This document shows positions 47,382 to 60,100 of a DNA stretch of 64,000 nucleotides, piece after piece. The stretch comes from Spizellomyces punctatus DAOM BR117. Lineage: Eukaryota; Chytridiomycota; Chytridiomycetes; Spizellomycetales; Spizellomycetaceae. The stretch lies in the NCBI RefSeq assembly GCF_000182565.1, contig NW_015971547.1, forward strand, positions 823,510-887,509, written 5' to 3'. How positions within the stretch are numbered: position 1 is the stretch's first letter; every line of letters starts with the position of its first letter. The notes under the pieces are model-generated. The model was not told where the DNA came from and did not search any database. It was given only the letters and a program-made list of their open reading frames with translations. Position numbers and translations under genes: made by a program.

Positions 47382-47453
47382 GCAACCATAGTGCAGTGGT
47401 TAACATACCTGCCTTCCAAGCAGGTGGCCCGGGTTCGAATCCCGGTGGTTGCA
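47382..47453 (+). tRNA. tRNA-Gly (anticodon TCC)
   Basis: The acceptor stem GCAACCA/TGGTTGC pairs fully. The D arm GTGCAGTGGTTAAC, anticodon stem CCTGC/GCAGG and 7-base loop CTTCCAA (anticodon TCC at 47415-47417) follow. The T arm is CCGGGTTCGAATCCCGG. There is no intron. The B-box GGTTCGAATCC is intact. It lies 240 bases after the GYP7 stop. Confidence 0.95.
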
Positions 47454-48069
47454 TTCACGCTGGGTTTCGTGCATTTACATTTTTGCATCTGTCTCTGTCC
47501 TACACTGCTATAGGAAGTTTCTGGCAACAAGACAAACTACAAGGAGTTTAACGTAGACGATGTATCTCAGTGGGTCATTTTAGACTAGATGAATGTTATT
47601 ATCGTTTAGATTGAACACGAATTTTGTATATTGATTATTGCTAAGATGACTCATTTGGCTCGATTCGAGCTGGCCTTGGCTTAGATGACACAGCAAGACT
47701 TTTGACGGCTTGGTCGGTGTCAAAACGATCAGGATCCCTAGAGACATGCTATTATCCTAAGACACGAAACTCCGTAGCGCAAGAATATTTGGTAACGCTA
47801 CCAGCGTCGGGGTTTAAAACTGGAGTGAATCAAGAATCGCGCAGATCACCACCATCTTGACTGTAAATGAGCACGAGGTGTTGATGCATGTTGCGACTAA
47901 CAGGTTGTTAAATCAAGTATTCGTCGGTACCACTGGATATCGCTAATTGTAGATGGAAACCAAGACAAGCAGTCGTCCAGGTGCGTTCGAACTCTCGAGA
48001 TTTACCAGTTGACGTTCAATCCAGCCTGATTGGCGAGCTTTGTTCACACGGCGTGCTTCACTTGCAGCT
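47454..48069. other. intergenic, no gene recognised
   Basis: These 616 bases lie between the tRNA and the Num1-like gene. No exon was identified, though a short upstream exon of the Num1-like gene cannot be excluded. Confidence 0.45.
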
Positions 48070-51000
48070 ATGATTACTGATAGTCCAGCATACCATCCTG
48101 TCAGCGCCACCGCTGAGTCCTCTGTAACAAGAGACAGCGATCCGGCAATAGTGCGGAAGTGGAGACAGGTGCCTGACGGAGAACTCGCCGCCCTTCAAGC
48201 CGAAAACAATGACCTGCGAAAACGGCTGGCAGACTGTGAGGAGAATTTGTATGCGGCTGCCACTGTTGGACAAAATCTGCTAGAAGACTATGAACGGGTG
48301 AGTTTGATGTGGTATCTTATGGCACAGTGCAGGTCTATCGGGGCTAACGGCAGAGCCACGCCTGAACTACGTTGCGTACTGTGGAGAATTGCCCTATTTG
48401 ATCAAATAATGTGCTGATATGTGTGTTGTTCTATTCCCATCCTAGCTTCGCGAACGTCTGAAGGAAGCCGAGGCATTAAATCGGGATTCAGAGTCAACGC
48501 CACGCGCGAGCTCTTCTGAGCAACTGCGTATGCTGGAGAATGACTTTGATTCGCTCACGTCGTCAATGGAAAAGTTTGTTGGAAAATTGTCTCCGTCCAA
48601 CAGTCCAGATGCATCACCTGAACTGGGGAAGCGCGCCAGCATAAGGCAAAAGGTGCGTACCCTATTCTGACCTTTTTTGTGCGAATTGATTAGAAATTGA
48701 AATCTTGTGGTATAGGTAGCCCCTCGCACTCCACGTCGTTTGACGACTAACAAACCGATGAAGCCACAGTCACCGCGAAAGAATGCTATGAAGGGGCCAA
48801 CGTTTGTTGATCCTACATTAGCCTCCGACATTGACAATCAGTTACTCCATCATGTCCGGAGTTTGCAGCAGGAGTTGGGCCTCTCAAACGAGGAACGGAG
48901 AGAATTGCAGGACAAGGTCGTATGTCTTGAGTCTGAGCTGGAGGGTCTTCGGAAGCAGTATGATAAGACATGTTCTACTGGATGTGAGTCTTTCTGGGGT
49001 TTACGTCTTCCTATGAGCACTTGCGAATTTATGTACCCCTCTTTAGCAAAGCTAGATGACAAAGTCTGGGATCTTGAGCTTCATAATCAGCAGCTTAAAG
49101 ATCACATCGCGAAGGCGGAGGCAGATTATTTGCGGCTGAAATACAGCATGGAACATACGGAATCCGCCTATCGGGAATGCCTTGACCTAATTGAAGTTCT
49201 CAAGAGCAATGAGCAAAAAAATGTTGAAGCATTTGAACAATCTAAAGCTCGATTGGAGGGAGAATTAATGCGTGCTCGACGCACTATCTCGCTCCTAGAA
49301 AGAGAGAAATCAGATTTATCACAGACATGCGAGAAGCTTGCGCGAGAAGCAGAGGAGACTACCTTCCCACGCCCTGAGATGTCACCCCGGTCTTCGCGAT
49401 TCTTTCCGACAGTGGAACTTGATGACACGCCGTCCTCTCCCGTTCCATCATCTATGCCATCCAGCCCCGAGCGCTCTCCGTCGAAGCACACCCTCTTTGT
49501 GGAATCCTTATCTGCGTCTCTGTCGCTTGCCCATGATCAGATCCGTGAGTTGGAAGACTCTGCCGAAAGATCGAAGGCTGAGCGGCTAGAGTTGATGAAG
49601 CTCCTTGCGCAGGCGCAGGAGACTATTGAAGCATTTCAAGGTAAAGGTACATCCACTCCCGAAGGAGGAATGGCGGAGCACGTAAGAGAACAGTTGAGAA
49701 CCGTCATAAAAATTGTCGAACGAGAGTCCCGGCAAGAATTGAGGCCGCTTCCCTTGGAAGTGGACAGACCAGAAACAGGCTCAGTCACCGCCGATGACGT
49801 GACTCCACAACTACGACCCGTTGCGCGGAATTTACTGGATGACTTCAGAGCGGTGGCATTGCAAAGCGCTGGCATTCGCAATACGGATGTACCGGATGGA
49901 GACATTTTGCCCTCAGCCCACTGCGAAATGGACCCTACTGATTTGCATGCACCACAATCTCCGTCTTCAATCGACATCGTGCTGATGCCGGCAGGCGGGG
50001 AAAGGCGGACCGATGAGAAACGAAATGGGTTCATATTGCGGCATGGGAAGATGATACCAGTAGTCGAAGGGGTCGTTCAAGATGATGACATCGAAGAGTC
50101 GGCAACGAAGATGACTTCCGAAAAGCTACTTGAAGTTGCACCACCTGCAGTCCCAAAAGGGCTTCTGAACCATCGCGATCAGGCCCATATTAGTGCAGCC
50201 CAAGCTGTTGAGCCGGACACATTTTGTGCCGATAAGGAACTGCGGTTGGGAACAACGAATTTCAACCCGTCCGTCAGTGACGATGCAATCACGATGTGCA
50301 ATGAGATTGAGCCTGAGAATCCGTTTGTCAGTAGCCCAAATGGATCGCTAGAACCTCATCCTGTAAATGGCCGACGTATACCGGCAAATACGATCGGGAA
50401 ATCAACATCCACATCGTCGCTTGTCAACCAGTGTGTCGAACATGCGACAACGACGAAGGTCAATGGGAAAACAGATGATCACAGTCACTCTGAAACGGTG
50501 CATGTGGTATCACGTGCCAATTCCTGTCCTTCCCTTCCAATGTGCAATGACAAGGAGGATACACAGGTCGTCGCAAAGGAGCCTTTACCCTCCAAATTAG
50601 AGCGTACAACCTCTGTTCCTTCCTTCCCGAAGTATGACAGCTTGACAAAGACTTCGTCTCCAATAGCCATCAGCAAGACAAAGCCACTGAAAACTTGGGC
50701 GCCACTTCCGTACACGGGCCGCTTCTCACCAGCACCATGGCCTATGCCACCACCACATCCACAGAAAATGGTGCAAGCAACCCCGGTCCCCGCTCCGCCG
50801 TTGAGACCTACAACGATACCCCCATCTCCGACCCCTGAGGAGCGATCATCGGAGGAGCGCACTGAGGAGAACCCACTAAACGCGTCAACAATAAGCATTC
50901 CAATGCCAGACCTACCAGCTCCGCCGGTATCGCAGAGCAACGAATCAGGACGAGCGAGCAATGAAACCCATAGAGAGGAGGAAGGCAGCCATTCGGATGA

Positions 51001-52723
51001 TTCTGAGCGTAACGCCTCAGTTACTTCCAGTACGGCAGGGCATCGATCAAGCTTGCGTAATAGCAAGGGAGCGGGAATTTCGACCACGCGAAGACGCAGC
51101 TCGGCTATGAGACGCCGCAAGAGCATGAAGACTAATGAGAGCAATATATTCAATACCTTATTAAAAAATGCAAAGAGTGCCTCGAGCCTGACAAGTGTGG
51201 GACAGAGCACGGAGGAACGGGAGACAACTGCAAGCAAAGATGACAAAAAGAAGAACGACATTGAATGCTTAACATACACAATGATTGGAAGTTGGGTGAG
51301 TATTATTTTGATGCACTCTGTCTAAATTTGCGCGAGCTGTCCCTAATCTAAACCAATCCACCAACAGTTCCAGAAATTTAACAGACATAATCGAAATCCT
51401 CAATTGCGATACTTCTGGGTCAATCCTTACTCTCGAGCGCTCAATTGGGCCCCGAAACCACCGAGTCAGGGCAAGAAAAATATGCAAACGAAGACTGGTA
51501 AGGACTGAAGCAGCTTAGCACATTACATAACGTTATACCTTATTATTCTTCAATTGGTCTATACAGCTTTCATAGTCTCTCTGAAATGGGATGACCCTGA
51601 TCGGCAATATAAGAACTATCCTCCAGGGCCGGAACACGCGCTTGTCATCCAAACTCCCCACAGAACTGTCAGAATTGTACCAACCAATTGGTATGATCAC
51701 GGGCAGTGGGTGGGTGGTCTGACTTTGCTCCTGCAAAGGACCCATCGTCCGAGACCATTGCATGAGCAGTTTGGATTCATGGACAAAGACGGCAACTTTG
51801 GACCAGATATTGTCCACGGTGATGACAGTATCCACGGTAGCAGTCTAGGAAGCAGGCAAAGCATAATGGTACCGAAGCCCAAGGAAGATGATGCAGACGA
51901 AGATGGTGAGAGGGTGAAAGATGAAAGGATGACATTTGAAGAGCTTGAGAGTGGTCCCGAGCCCACCCAGAAAACAGAGGTACAATCTGATTCCGAGACA
52001 CCAGATAGAAAACGCGGTAGAATCGGGCGACGAAATTCTCTGTGGAGTTCAATGCAATCATTTGCTCGATCAAAGCCAAATATGCAGCGGGAAGACCATC
52101 CAACCACCGAGATACCGCGGCCAACCACCATCCGTAGAGAAACATCTGGATATGATTTGGGTCAGGAAAAACCTGGAACAGAGGTGCCTAAGCGAATGCC
52201 AAGCTTTGGGGATTTGCTGTCAGGGCGGAGAAGCGTTTCCGGCCACACCGACACGCGCGGTTGTCAAAGCAGGCGCGGTTCTATGGTGATTGGCGCTACG
52301 ACAGACGACGAACGGGACCTACAAGACGTTGGCGCTGAAAAGGAAGCGGTACCCGACAGTCTGTATCAGTTCCGAAGCTTTTTTGACAATCTCGCAGCAA
52401 GCACTCCTTTGAAAAAAATCAGGAGCATTGGGGCAATGAGGTGGAGCACGACAAGTCGACGCAAAAGTGTCAATCGCAGTATGCTAAGTCTGGATGGCGC
52501 TGGCATGCCTAGTAGTGGTACTCAAACCCCTGTGCCTTCAGGAGCAAGGTCTCCTGTCTCGTTGGACATTCCATTCGAGGAGGAAGGGGTGTCACAAAAC
52601 AGCAGACCTGAAATGGGCGTAAGGACACGGAGTCAGAGTTTTAGCTCTGGAGACCAGTTGGGCACAAGCAATGGAATGAGCCTCCTGAATCTGAACGATA
52701 TGAGCAGGATTCCGAGGTTTTGA
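48070..52723 (+). CDS. Num1/Mcp5-like cortical anchor with coiled coils and PH domain
   Basis: Six exons (48070-48297, 48446-48652, 48716-48983, 49047-51295, 51368-51497, 51567-52723) encode 1412 aa. The first 450 or so residues are coiled coil (LAALQAENNDLRKRLADCEE, QQELGLSNEERRELQDKVVC, LKYSMEHTESAYRECLDLIE). A long disordered Ser/Pro region follows. At about 1030-1140 there is a PH domain: YTMIGSWFQKFNRHN, LRYFWVNPYSRALNWAP, TAFIVSLKWDDPD and ALVIQTPHRTVRIVPTNWYD. This order matches fungal Num1/ApsA/Mcp5 proteins, which anchor dynein and mitochondria to the plasma membrane through a PIP2-binding PH domain. The Ser/Arg-rich tail is about 270 residues. Intron 48984-49046 is 63 bp with no in-frame stop. 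It is called spliced because of its GTGAGT/TTTAG ends and coiled-coil continuity across it. Confidence 0.85.
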
Positions 52724-52986
52724 TACAGCAAAATGTATGTAACACGAAGTGGCATATCAATCCATTTTGCTTGTATATAAAGTATCCCTATAGCGCACCA
52801 AGAATAATATCGTAATATATATCACTAGTATGCAGCGAAAGGAATGAATACAAACAATGCGGGCCTACTCAAGCAGTTGCAAACATCCTATTACCAAGGT
52901 TTCTGTCGTGCTAGAATGAAACATGTTGCCCAGATAAATTGACATATTAACAAATGATCTATCTACGATACATGCCGTCATCAGGC

Positions 52987-54646
52987 TCACCCTGAATACA
53001 ATTTTCCGTCATGCTTTGCGTGCACCAAACTCATAGCCCTTTTCCTAGTGCTGTCCCGACGTGGGTGCTGCATTTGTGGAGTTCCCTCACCCAAGCACGC
53101 CCCCAAGCTTCCTTTTCTTTGTCTTACAGACTCTGGCGAACCGTATTGCCCACTCTCATGTGATACCTTCAATGGGGGCAATCCGGAAGGTGGCGGTCGT
53201 GGGACGTTTGACATGATCTGAGGGCAATTAGGTCCCGCGACTCTAGCTTTATACATATTGTCGACATGCTCTGCATCAATGTATTTTTCCGCAGCATGGA
53301 GGCGGGTAGGGCTGTCAGGGTCATGCTGGTCGATAAGCTCCAAGAGCGCCGTCGTGATCGAAGGCCGTCGGGCTCTCACAATTTTTGGTGTTGATGGACG
53401 AACTTGTTCCATGAAGCGGCTTATGACGGATGTAATCGTATTAGGATTAAATGGCTATTGTTTACAGAGATTTGCGGTTAAGATCCCGACCATCAAACTT
53501 ATCATCCCGAGGTAGCGTACCTTGGTAAGAACTTCATCCATGCCACCTTGCATGTATTTGAGTCGTTGCTCGTAGAGGGTATTGGCAGTAATGCAAATAA
53601 TAGGAATAGACCTGTTTGACGTGCGAATGCGGGAACTGAGATCACGAATTTGTTCCTCAAGGGTAGGACCAGGTGCATCATCAAGCTCTCCTTCATCCCC
53701 ACTTATATCCAGATCCACGTCTTCGTCAACGCCAGATGCTATTGCGCGGCGAATGGCTTCTGCCGCCTTTGATCCGGCCTTAGTCTTTGCTTGCTGGTTA
53801 GTTCGTGTGGCAAGCAACGAATCCTCGTCTTTTGCAATTGGAGGGATATTCTTTCTTATGGGCTTCAGGGGCGCGGCATCCATTGGAGTCGAGACAAGAG
53901 TTCTAGGGTTTCTCTGTTTAACCTGTTGTGATAAGCTTGTCAAGGTATCTTCATCGCGACTGCCGCTTCTCGTGCGCGGCATCAGAGAACTTGGATGGGG
54001 TGCGGATGGACGTCGTGTGCTGTTGGGGAGGCGCGGAGACCCATCGATAATGGGATTGGTTGGAGGCACATCTGCAGACATTGATTCTAATTTCGCCTCG
54101 TCCTTGAACGTGGTCTTGCCCTTGCCTGTACCTTGAACGGGGGAAAGATTCTGTGTACGGCTGGAAAGTGATCCACCACCTCGTATGCGTAAGACGGTTT
54201 CATATCCATCAAGGATGGGTAGATCGATATCCTACGCAACGTGAAGTGTGTTGACAAAGTCCCGATATACCACAATCCAGTGTAATTTTGTGCTGCTCAC
54301 CAGCAATATCAGATCAAATCGACGTTTTCCTAACGCATCTAACACTGATAAGCCATCTGAAAACAAGTCCTCCTTCGGGACCGTAACGCCGAGATTCTTC
54401 TCTAGGATTTTCTAAAGACAGAGAGCCCACAACTGTCAGCATGGTCGTGTTTCCGGAAACTCATCGTCCGCACTTACCACCAAGATTCTTTGAACGATTG
54501 CTTCAATGATAAACATGGGGCCAGAGCAAAATGCAGTGTTAGCTTGCAGCGTTACAAGAGGCCCCGGAAGAGAACGTACGATTATCATCAACTATTCCAA
54601 TTCGGAAGGACTGTGGGCCGCTGCCTATTGGCTCAAATATTGGCAT
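52987..54646 (-). CDS. response regulator with interrupted receiver domain
   Basis: Five exons (54646-54580, 54500-54478, 54411-54301, 54231-53521, 53454-52987) encode 459 aa. The receiver fold starts at FRIGIVDDNPIVQRILVKIL, with the acidic pair DD. It reaches the phosphoacceptor strand RFDLILLDIDLPILDGYETV (Asp at about residue 68). About 190 residues of Ser/Pro/Asp-rich, probably disordered sequence then intervene. The fold resumes with IPIICITANTLYEQRLKYMQ (switch Thr) and GGMDEVLTKPFNPNTITSVI (conserved Lys-Pro). All four signature positions of a phosphorelay receiver are present. The tail of about 130 residues is basic and disordered. No DNA-binding domain or histidine kinase is seen here. 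It could act as an Ssk1-like or Skn7-like relay endpoint, but this is not established. Confidence 0.8.
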
Positions 54647-55520
54647 CGCCATCCTTACAGCGCTTGAATGACTTTGCTCGCTACAAAGAGATACGGGAAG
54701 AAGGTGCGTTTGAGCGAATATATAGAAAAACAGCGACTTGACAAGGCCTAGTTTGATATTTGCTAACTCAGGCTTTGCTGCGTTTTAATGGCAAATCTGG
54801 CGCGCAGCATCCCCAAAAATAAGTTTGCAGGGGATAATGAAATCTAAATCTTTGAAATCCATTGTCATCGAACGCCTCCCGCGTGAACAGCGACAAGATC
54901 CCAGTCTGCCGGAGGTGCTGCGCGAGGGCCTTTCGATCGGCTTGGAGCAAGCCTCGTTCGGCGCGGCAAGGACTCATCCTTTCATAACCATATGACTGCC
55001 AGAACTCTGAATAGTTGAGATCCTTGATGTTGTTGACGGTGACCGATACTCGGCAATAAATCGCTGGAAAACATTGGAAATGATCCTACACTCCCATGTC
55101 ATGCTACACCGCCTTTGTTCAAGCTAAACATTGCACAAACTTCCACATGCATGTTTACCATTAGTTTCGACATTGTGGCGGGAGAAGCCCAAGCAGGCGT
55201 TCGTAAGATGGACTACATGAAGATTGAACTTTTCAAGTTTATACAAATTGGATTTCTGTGATCAGCAGGGGGTTTTAGGAAGATAGCTACTTATAGACAT
55301 TTTATTCAGCACACAGTCTTTCGTTAATACATGTGTGATAGCCCAAGTCACTTTTTCGGGTGTCAATTCAGATTTCCAGGATCCCTCCGTTCCATCTCAA
55401 GTAGGTGAATGAATAGTAACGCGTGCGGCCTTTGTCGCGCTCTTGTTCATTGAACACTCGAACCTCTGTACCCGACTGCTAGAAAGCCCATGTTCATATC
55501 CTTCGATTCGTACCTTTACC
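54647..55520. other. divergent intergenic region
   Basis: These 874 bases lie between the response regulator and the C2 gene. Short frames occur on both strands but none has a recognised domain or splice continuity. Confidence 0.5.
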
Positions 55521-56798
55521 ATGACGGCCATGTTTCCCGGGCGGATCACTTTGGCTCTTACTTTGCACCGCGCGACCAATTTACCAAAGACAGATCGTAT
55601 CGGACACATCGACCCATACGTCAAAGTCAGTTTCCAGTCTACGCAATGTAAATCCCAGAAGTCTAGCGCACTCTCCGATACCCCTGATCCGGTCTGGAAC
55701 GAGAAACTTATATTCAACCTGGAGGAAGCGGTGGTGACCGGTGGGCACACGGTGATGCTCGAGATCTACGACGAGGACACCTTCAGAGATGAACGCGTGG
55801 GGTTTGTAGAAGTGACGGTGACAAGAGAACTCTTTGGGGTGGTCGCTGGGAAGGCTATCAGGCATCAGTTTCCAATCACCTATGTGAAAAGCAAGCACAA
55901 CACTCTTGCGCAATCGTACTTGGAGGTTAGCTTCTCATGCGTGTATTCCTACGATACGGTCGCTCGTTGGGTTCAAAATAACATTCCGGCTTCGGTATGC
56001 AATTTCATGGACAAAAGGCTATACGTACCCTTCCCGCCTGAGTGGCATGGTTTGCTATTGGGACTGGAATTTGAAAATGGAGGCGATAAGATTGATTTCA
56101 AAGTGTTTACAACTATACCCGATGAGGGCACGTATGTGGATCTCGCTCTCACATCCGAGCCAAAATCACGTATCCGTCGACGGGGAACCGTTACTGGTGA
56201 ACCAACTCCTATCAAAGGGACGCATCTTAGATATTATGAAGAAGTAAAATTAGATGATGTTCCCATCGAAATGGATTGGAATATGGTTGCCGTATGGAAA
56301 TTCAAAAAGTCTTCAGTCGAAAGCATAGATTTGGCGAAAATTGTACAAGCCCACGGATGGAAGGGCACTCTGAGCTACCAAGCAGCTTCCCAGATTCTTC
56401 AGGGAGTCGAACTTGACCCCCAAGATGAAACTATTTACTTCCCGTTACCTTCCCAATACACCTTCACCACGGAGGATTTAATCGAACCGTCTTCTTTTGT
56501 CCTCGTCGACTGGGACAAAAACAATTGTGATATGAAGATCCTTGTCCTTGATACGCCGTCCAATGCTGGCGTCGGCTACGATCTCAGTATTACCGGAGTC
56601 GAATACAATAAGAAAACCTCGGATGTGTATGTTCCCCCACGCCCAATCTTGGGGGGCCGGTACCGGGCAACTAGGCGAGTGGAATTGGATGATGTTCCTT
56701 ACGGAGTTCCTTTGACCAATATAAAATGGGAGAAGCTGAGACTGGAGGAAGGGAAAGAGCTACGAGTGGGTCAGTTCATTAAGCTGACCCCGTGGTAA
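55521..56798 (+). CDS. C2-domain protein, single exon
   Basis: 425 aa starting at MTAMFPGRITLALTLHRATN. A C2 domain fills about residues 8-160: LPKTDRIGHIDPYVKVSFQ with the first Asp ligands, DPVWNEKLIFNL, and EIYDEDTFRDERVGFVEVTV with the DxD-type second loop. The calcium-binding acidic residues are therefore largely present. The other 260 residues show beta-rich blocks (YVPFPPEWHGLLLGLEFENG, IKWEKLRLEEGKELRVGQFI) that I cannot assign. No membrane segment is present. It is probably a Ca2+-dependent membrane-binding protein. It sits upstream of, and co-oriented with, the Munc13-like gene, which carries its own C2 domain. Confidence 0.75.
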   Translation: MTAMFPGRITLALTLHRATNLPKTDRIGHIDPYVKVSFQSTQCKSQKSSALSDTPDPVWNEKLIFNLEEAVVTGGHTVMLEIYDEDTFRDERVGFVEVTVTRELFGVVAGKAIRHQFPITYVKSKHNTLAQSYLEVSFSCVYSYDTVARWVQNNIPASVCNFMDKRLYVPFPPEWHGLLLGLEFENGGDKIDFKVFTTIPDEGTYVDLALTSEPKSRIRRRGTVTGEPTPIKGTHLRYYEEVKLDDVPIEMDWNMVAVWKFKKSSVESIDLAKIVQAHGWKGTLSYQAASQILQGVELDPQDETIYFPLPSQYTFTTEDLIEPSSFVLVDWDKNNCDMKILVLDTPSNAGVGYDLSITGVEYNKKTSDVYVPPRPILGGRYRATRRVELDDVPYGVPLTNIKWEKLRLEEGKELRVGQFIKLTPW

Positions 56799-56928
56799 TA
56801 TACATTCACCTATTACGTTTTTCCATAGACTATTAGAGTCAATCACCAGGTCTGATGCAAAATCGTATATAGCAATGCATATTCCTCATATTATTTACTA
56901 GGAAACGTTTCGCACTAAAACTTTTCAT

Positions 56929-56999
56929 TCCGCATCGGGGAATCGAACCCCGGCCGCCGCGGTGAGAGCGCGGAATCCTAACCACTGGACCAATGCGGA
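56929..56999 (-). tRNA. tRNA-Glu (anticodon CTC)
   Basis: Read on the minus strand, acceptor TCCGCAT pairs with ATGCGGA. The D arm is TGGTCCAGTGGTTAGGA. The anticodon stem CCGCG/CGCGG encloses loop CTCTCAC with anticodon CTC. The T arm GGGGTTCGATTCCCC is intact. There is no intron. Confidence 0.95.
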
Positions 57000-57183
57000 T
57001 AATGAAACGGCAAAGAACCATTATAAACATTATCATTAATAAATGACAAAGCTGTGCTGACTCACGCGTCAAGTGCTTTGCCCAAGTGGCTGTGTACATT
57101 GACTCGCAACTTGCCAGAATTGCTTGCTGTGAACGTTTGCCCATGAGTAGTTCTTCTGGTGTCCGATATCACGGTTCTCGTTT

Positions 57184-60100
57184 ATGACAAGCGCTCTTAC
57201 ACGCACCTCTGGCCGGGTTACGCGGCGGCGGGATCCCACCACAGCGCACTTGACGTCCTCGACGTCCTCAAACCACAGACCTGGAGTTCGGGACATATAT
57301 GTAGCGGCACTCCGATGTTGCCTTGTTCCTGCCCTCGATTCCGGCATAGATAAGCAGCAGCCTTCTAGAACGTCTGGAGATAACCAGCGAGGTGCCTTCC
57401 CGCCATCCTATGGTGGGGGGGAGAGGTCTTTTGCTGACGAGGCTCGGAGGGCGGCTGAGAAGCTTGGGTTACATGTGAACGTAGGAGAATATGGAGAGGC
57501 CAGCGTGAATGAAGGAGGCACGGTCCGCCTAGCTGCAGGCACGTTGAAGTCATTCAGAAAATTGCTCGCTGCTCGAGTTGAGATTTTCAGAGGTGCCATG
57601 AAAGACCCGCGAACAGGAACCTTTGCGAGAGCGGGTGGCAGGTAGGATAATGTACATTGTGGGGCAAGAGTTACGTCACTGAAGATGACAAAGGCGAAGT
57701 GTGGCTACAGCTTCTCAGATGCTAACCTAACTCTGCCTCGTATAATGACAGATTCTTACGAGAAAGATTAGTGGAAAATTTCAATCCCGCGCTTTTGTCC
57801 GATGTCAAGGATCTGATATTATGCATTGGGGCTTACATTGACAAAGAACTGCCTAAGGAGCTCTCGCCAGAGGATCACGACAAGTACCTCTTTCTTACCG
57901 CCGAACTCTTTATGGCAGTTATTCGCGAGGCGATCCAGAAAGCGGAACCCCGAAGCACTGTGCTTTCCAACCCTGTGCTTAAAGAACAAGATCAACTCAA
58001 AGTGGTGCTGAGATCCTTTCTAAGGATCGTTCCGATAACAGGCGACAGTATTATGTCAAGCCTGTCCGAATGGGTGAGGGTGGTTTTTGAACTCAAAAAG
58101 GACGAGCATTATCAATGCGTGGCAGAGGTTCGCAAAACATGCACCGAGAAGTCGACCTTTGCAGAGCTGAAAGCCTATCTGGATGCGATCGTGAAAGATG
58201 ATTGTCCAGGGGCTCGAGTGTCAGATTTTCAATCGCGACAGGCGTATGAAGCATGGAAGCAGCGGGAAACACAGCTCTTGCAGGTCCTTATGCAGACCTT
58301 CTACCAGAGGTTCCCTAATACCATCAAAAACAGAGTAAGTGGTTGCTACGTCGAACGCCGATTGTCGAGTGGGGAGTAGTCTGAGTGGCTGTTCTGCTTT
58401 TTCACATGGGAGTGGGACAGGATCGCGAACCTTACGTTCTTGATGCGGTCATACTTATAAATGTCCTGGTTCTTGGTTTCAGGCATCTAGTACATTAGAC
58501 GCTACTGCATTCCTGCCTGCAGACCCACGCTTATACTACCGGACGCTTCTTGAAATCTGCGTTAAACACGATCTGCAAAGTCCAGCCAGGCAAGACAACG
58601 CAATATCCTTATCCAAGCTATCTATTGCCGTTCTCTCCGAGTGCTCTCTTCGATGGCGGCTCTCGAAAGAATTTAAAGATATTGCAATTTTGGATGTACT
58701 GGTCACGTACTATCGGTTGGGATTGTTGATTGAGGATGATCTGTTTCCGCGGTTCAATCAGATCTCAAAGATGTCTACTGGTGTCAATATGTGGCGAGTA
58801 GCGGATGTATGTGCATTAATCCTTGTTGTAAAAGGCCGGATGTACAGCCGTCTCACTGCTCACGATGTCTCTTTGACAGCGCCACTACTACATCTCCGTT
58901 TTGGAGTCTTTAAATGCAGCGTTACATGATAAGCTACGTCAGTTCGCGAGCATGCTTGGATGGAAAGAAAAGACCCCGGATGGATGCAATAGTACGATGC
59001 AACTGATAGGCCTGATTTTAGCGACGTTGAGAGATGATAAAGCATGGCAAAGCGAACATCCAGAATGGACAGAGCCAGGAAAGCTAGAAGAGTTGGTCCG
59101 CGAAGAACTATTGGTACCGTAGTATCAATCGAATTCAGTCGTCTCCACGAATTAAACTGACGTATAAATTCTTTAATTATCAGGAAGCGATAAACGCACG
59201 CTACAGAGCCTGTAGCGCCCTAGTGTCGGGGCTTTCCCGCGAGATCATCCGCTTGACGACATCTGTAAAAGCTGTCAATAGCGACATCACAAACTATCGT
59301 CTGTATTTCCGCGAACCCATTTTCGGCATGTCCGTCATGTTGATTGCGGCAGAGACTTGCTTGAAGTACTTCATCTTGGAAATGGAAAACATGAGGTTTT
59401 CTCTTCAAGGTGACTTTCAGATTGCCGAGATGCTGGAACTATATCAGGTGGTAAAGCTGCTAAGGGACATGTGTGAGGAGTCAGAATTGCCGTAAGTGCA
59501 TGGAATGTGATACATCGCAGGTATTAGAATGACGTCTCACGCCCATCGCGTCTTGTGCATGACATAGCATTGTCAAGAATTTTGACGTTGAATCCTGGTT
59601 CGCGCCCTTTATTAGTCAATGGCTGACGCTGACAGATCAGAAATGGTTGGAATGGGTGAAGTCTGCCGTGGACGTTGAGAAGGTAGCTCTTTAACCAGGC
59701 AGGAGATAATTGACCAGGTCTGATACTAAGGCTTTTTCTGACAACTCAGTATGAGCCGTATATGCCACCAGTCTCCATGCACTCAACGTCAGTGATGGAC
59801 ATATTTACTTGTTTCTACGGCGGATTGGAGTTTATTGAAAAGCTAGCCTGGCGAGAATCAGTCAAAAAGGATCGGTTGGTGAAAGACTTTATCAAGGTAA
59901 GGACCGACATTGCACAATGCAAAGGTCTACATGCTTAATGTCCGGGATCGTGACTTAGATGATGAGTAAGTCATTGCAAGAGTATGCTCAGATGATGTGG
60001 GACGAGTTTGAGCAGATTGATAATGACAACGCGGACAAGCCTCTGGTCTTTTCATCCCAGGTGAGCCTGGTCATTGTTCCCTTCTCGGGTCATTTGCGTC

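Noticed and set aside
46834-47454. 206-codon minus frame
   Set aside because: It covers the tRNA-Gly gene and the last GYP7 exon in antisense and has no coding support.
50485-51279. 264-codon minus frame
   Set aside because: It is a shadow of the Ser/Pro-rich part of the Num1-like gene.
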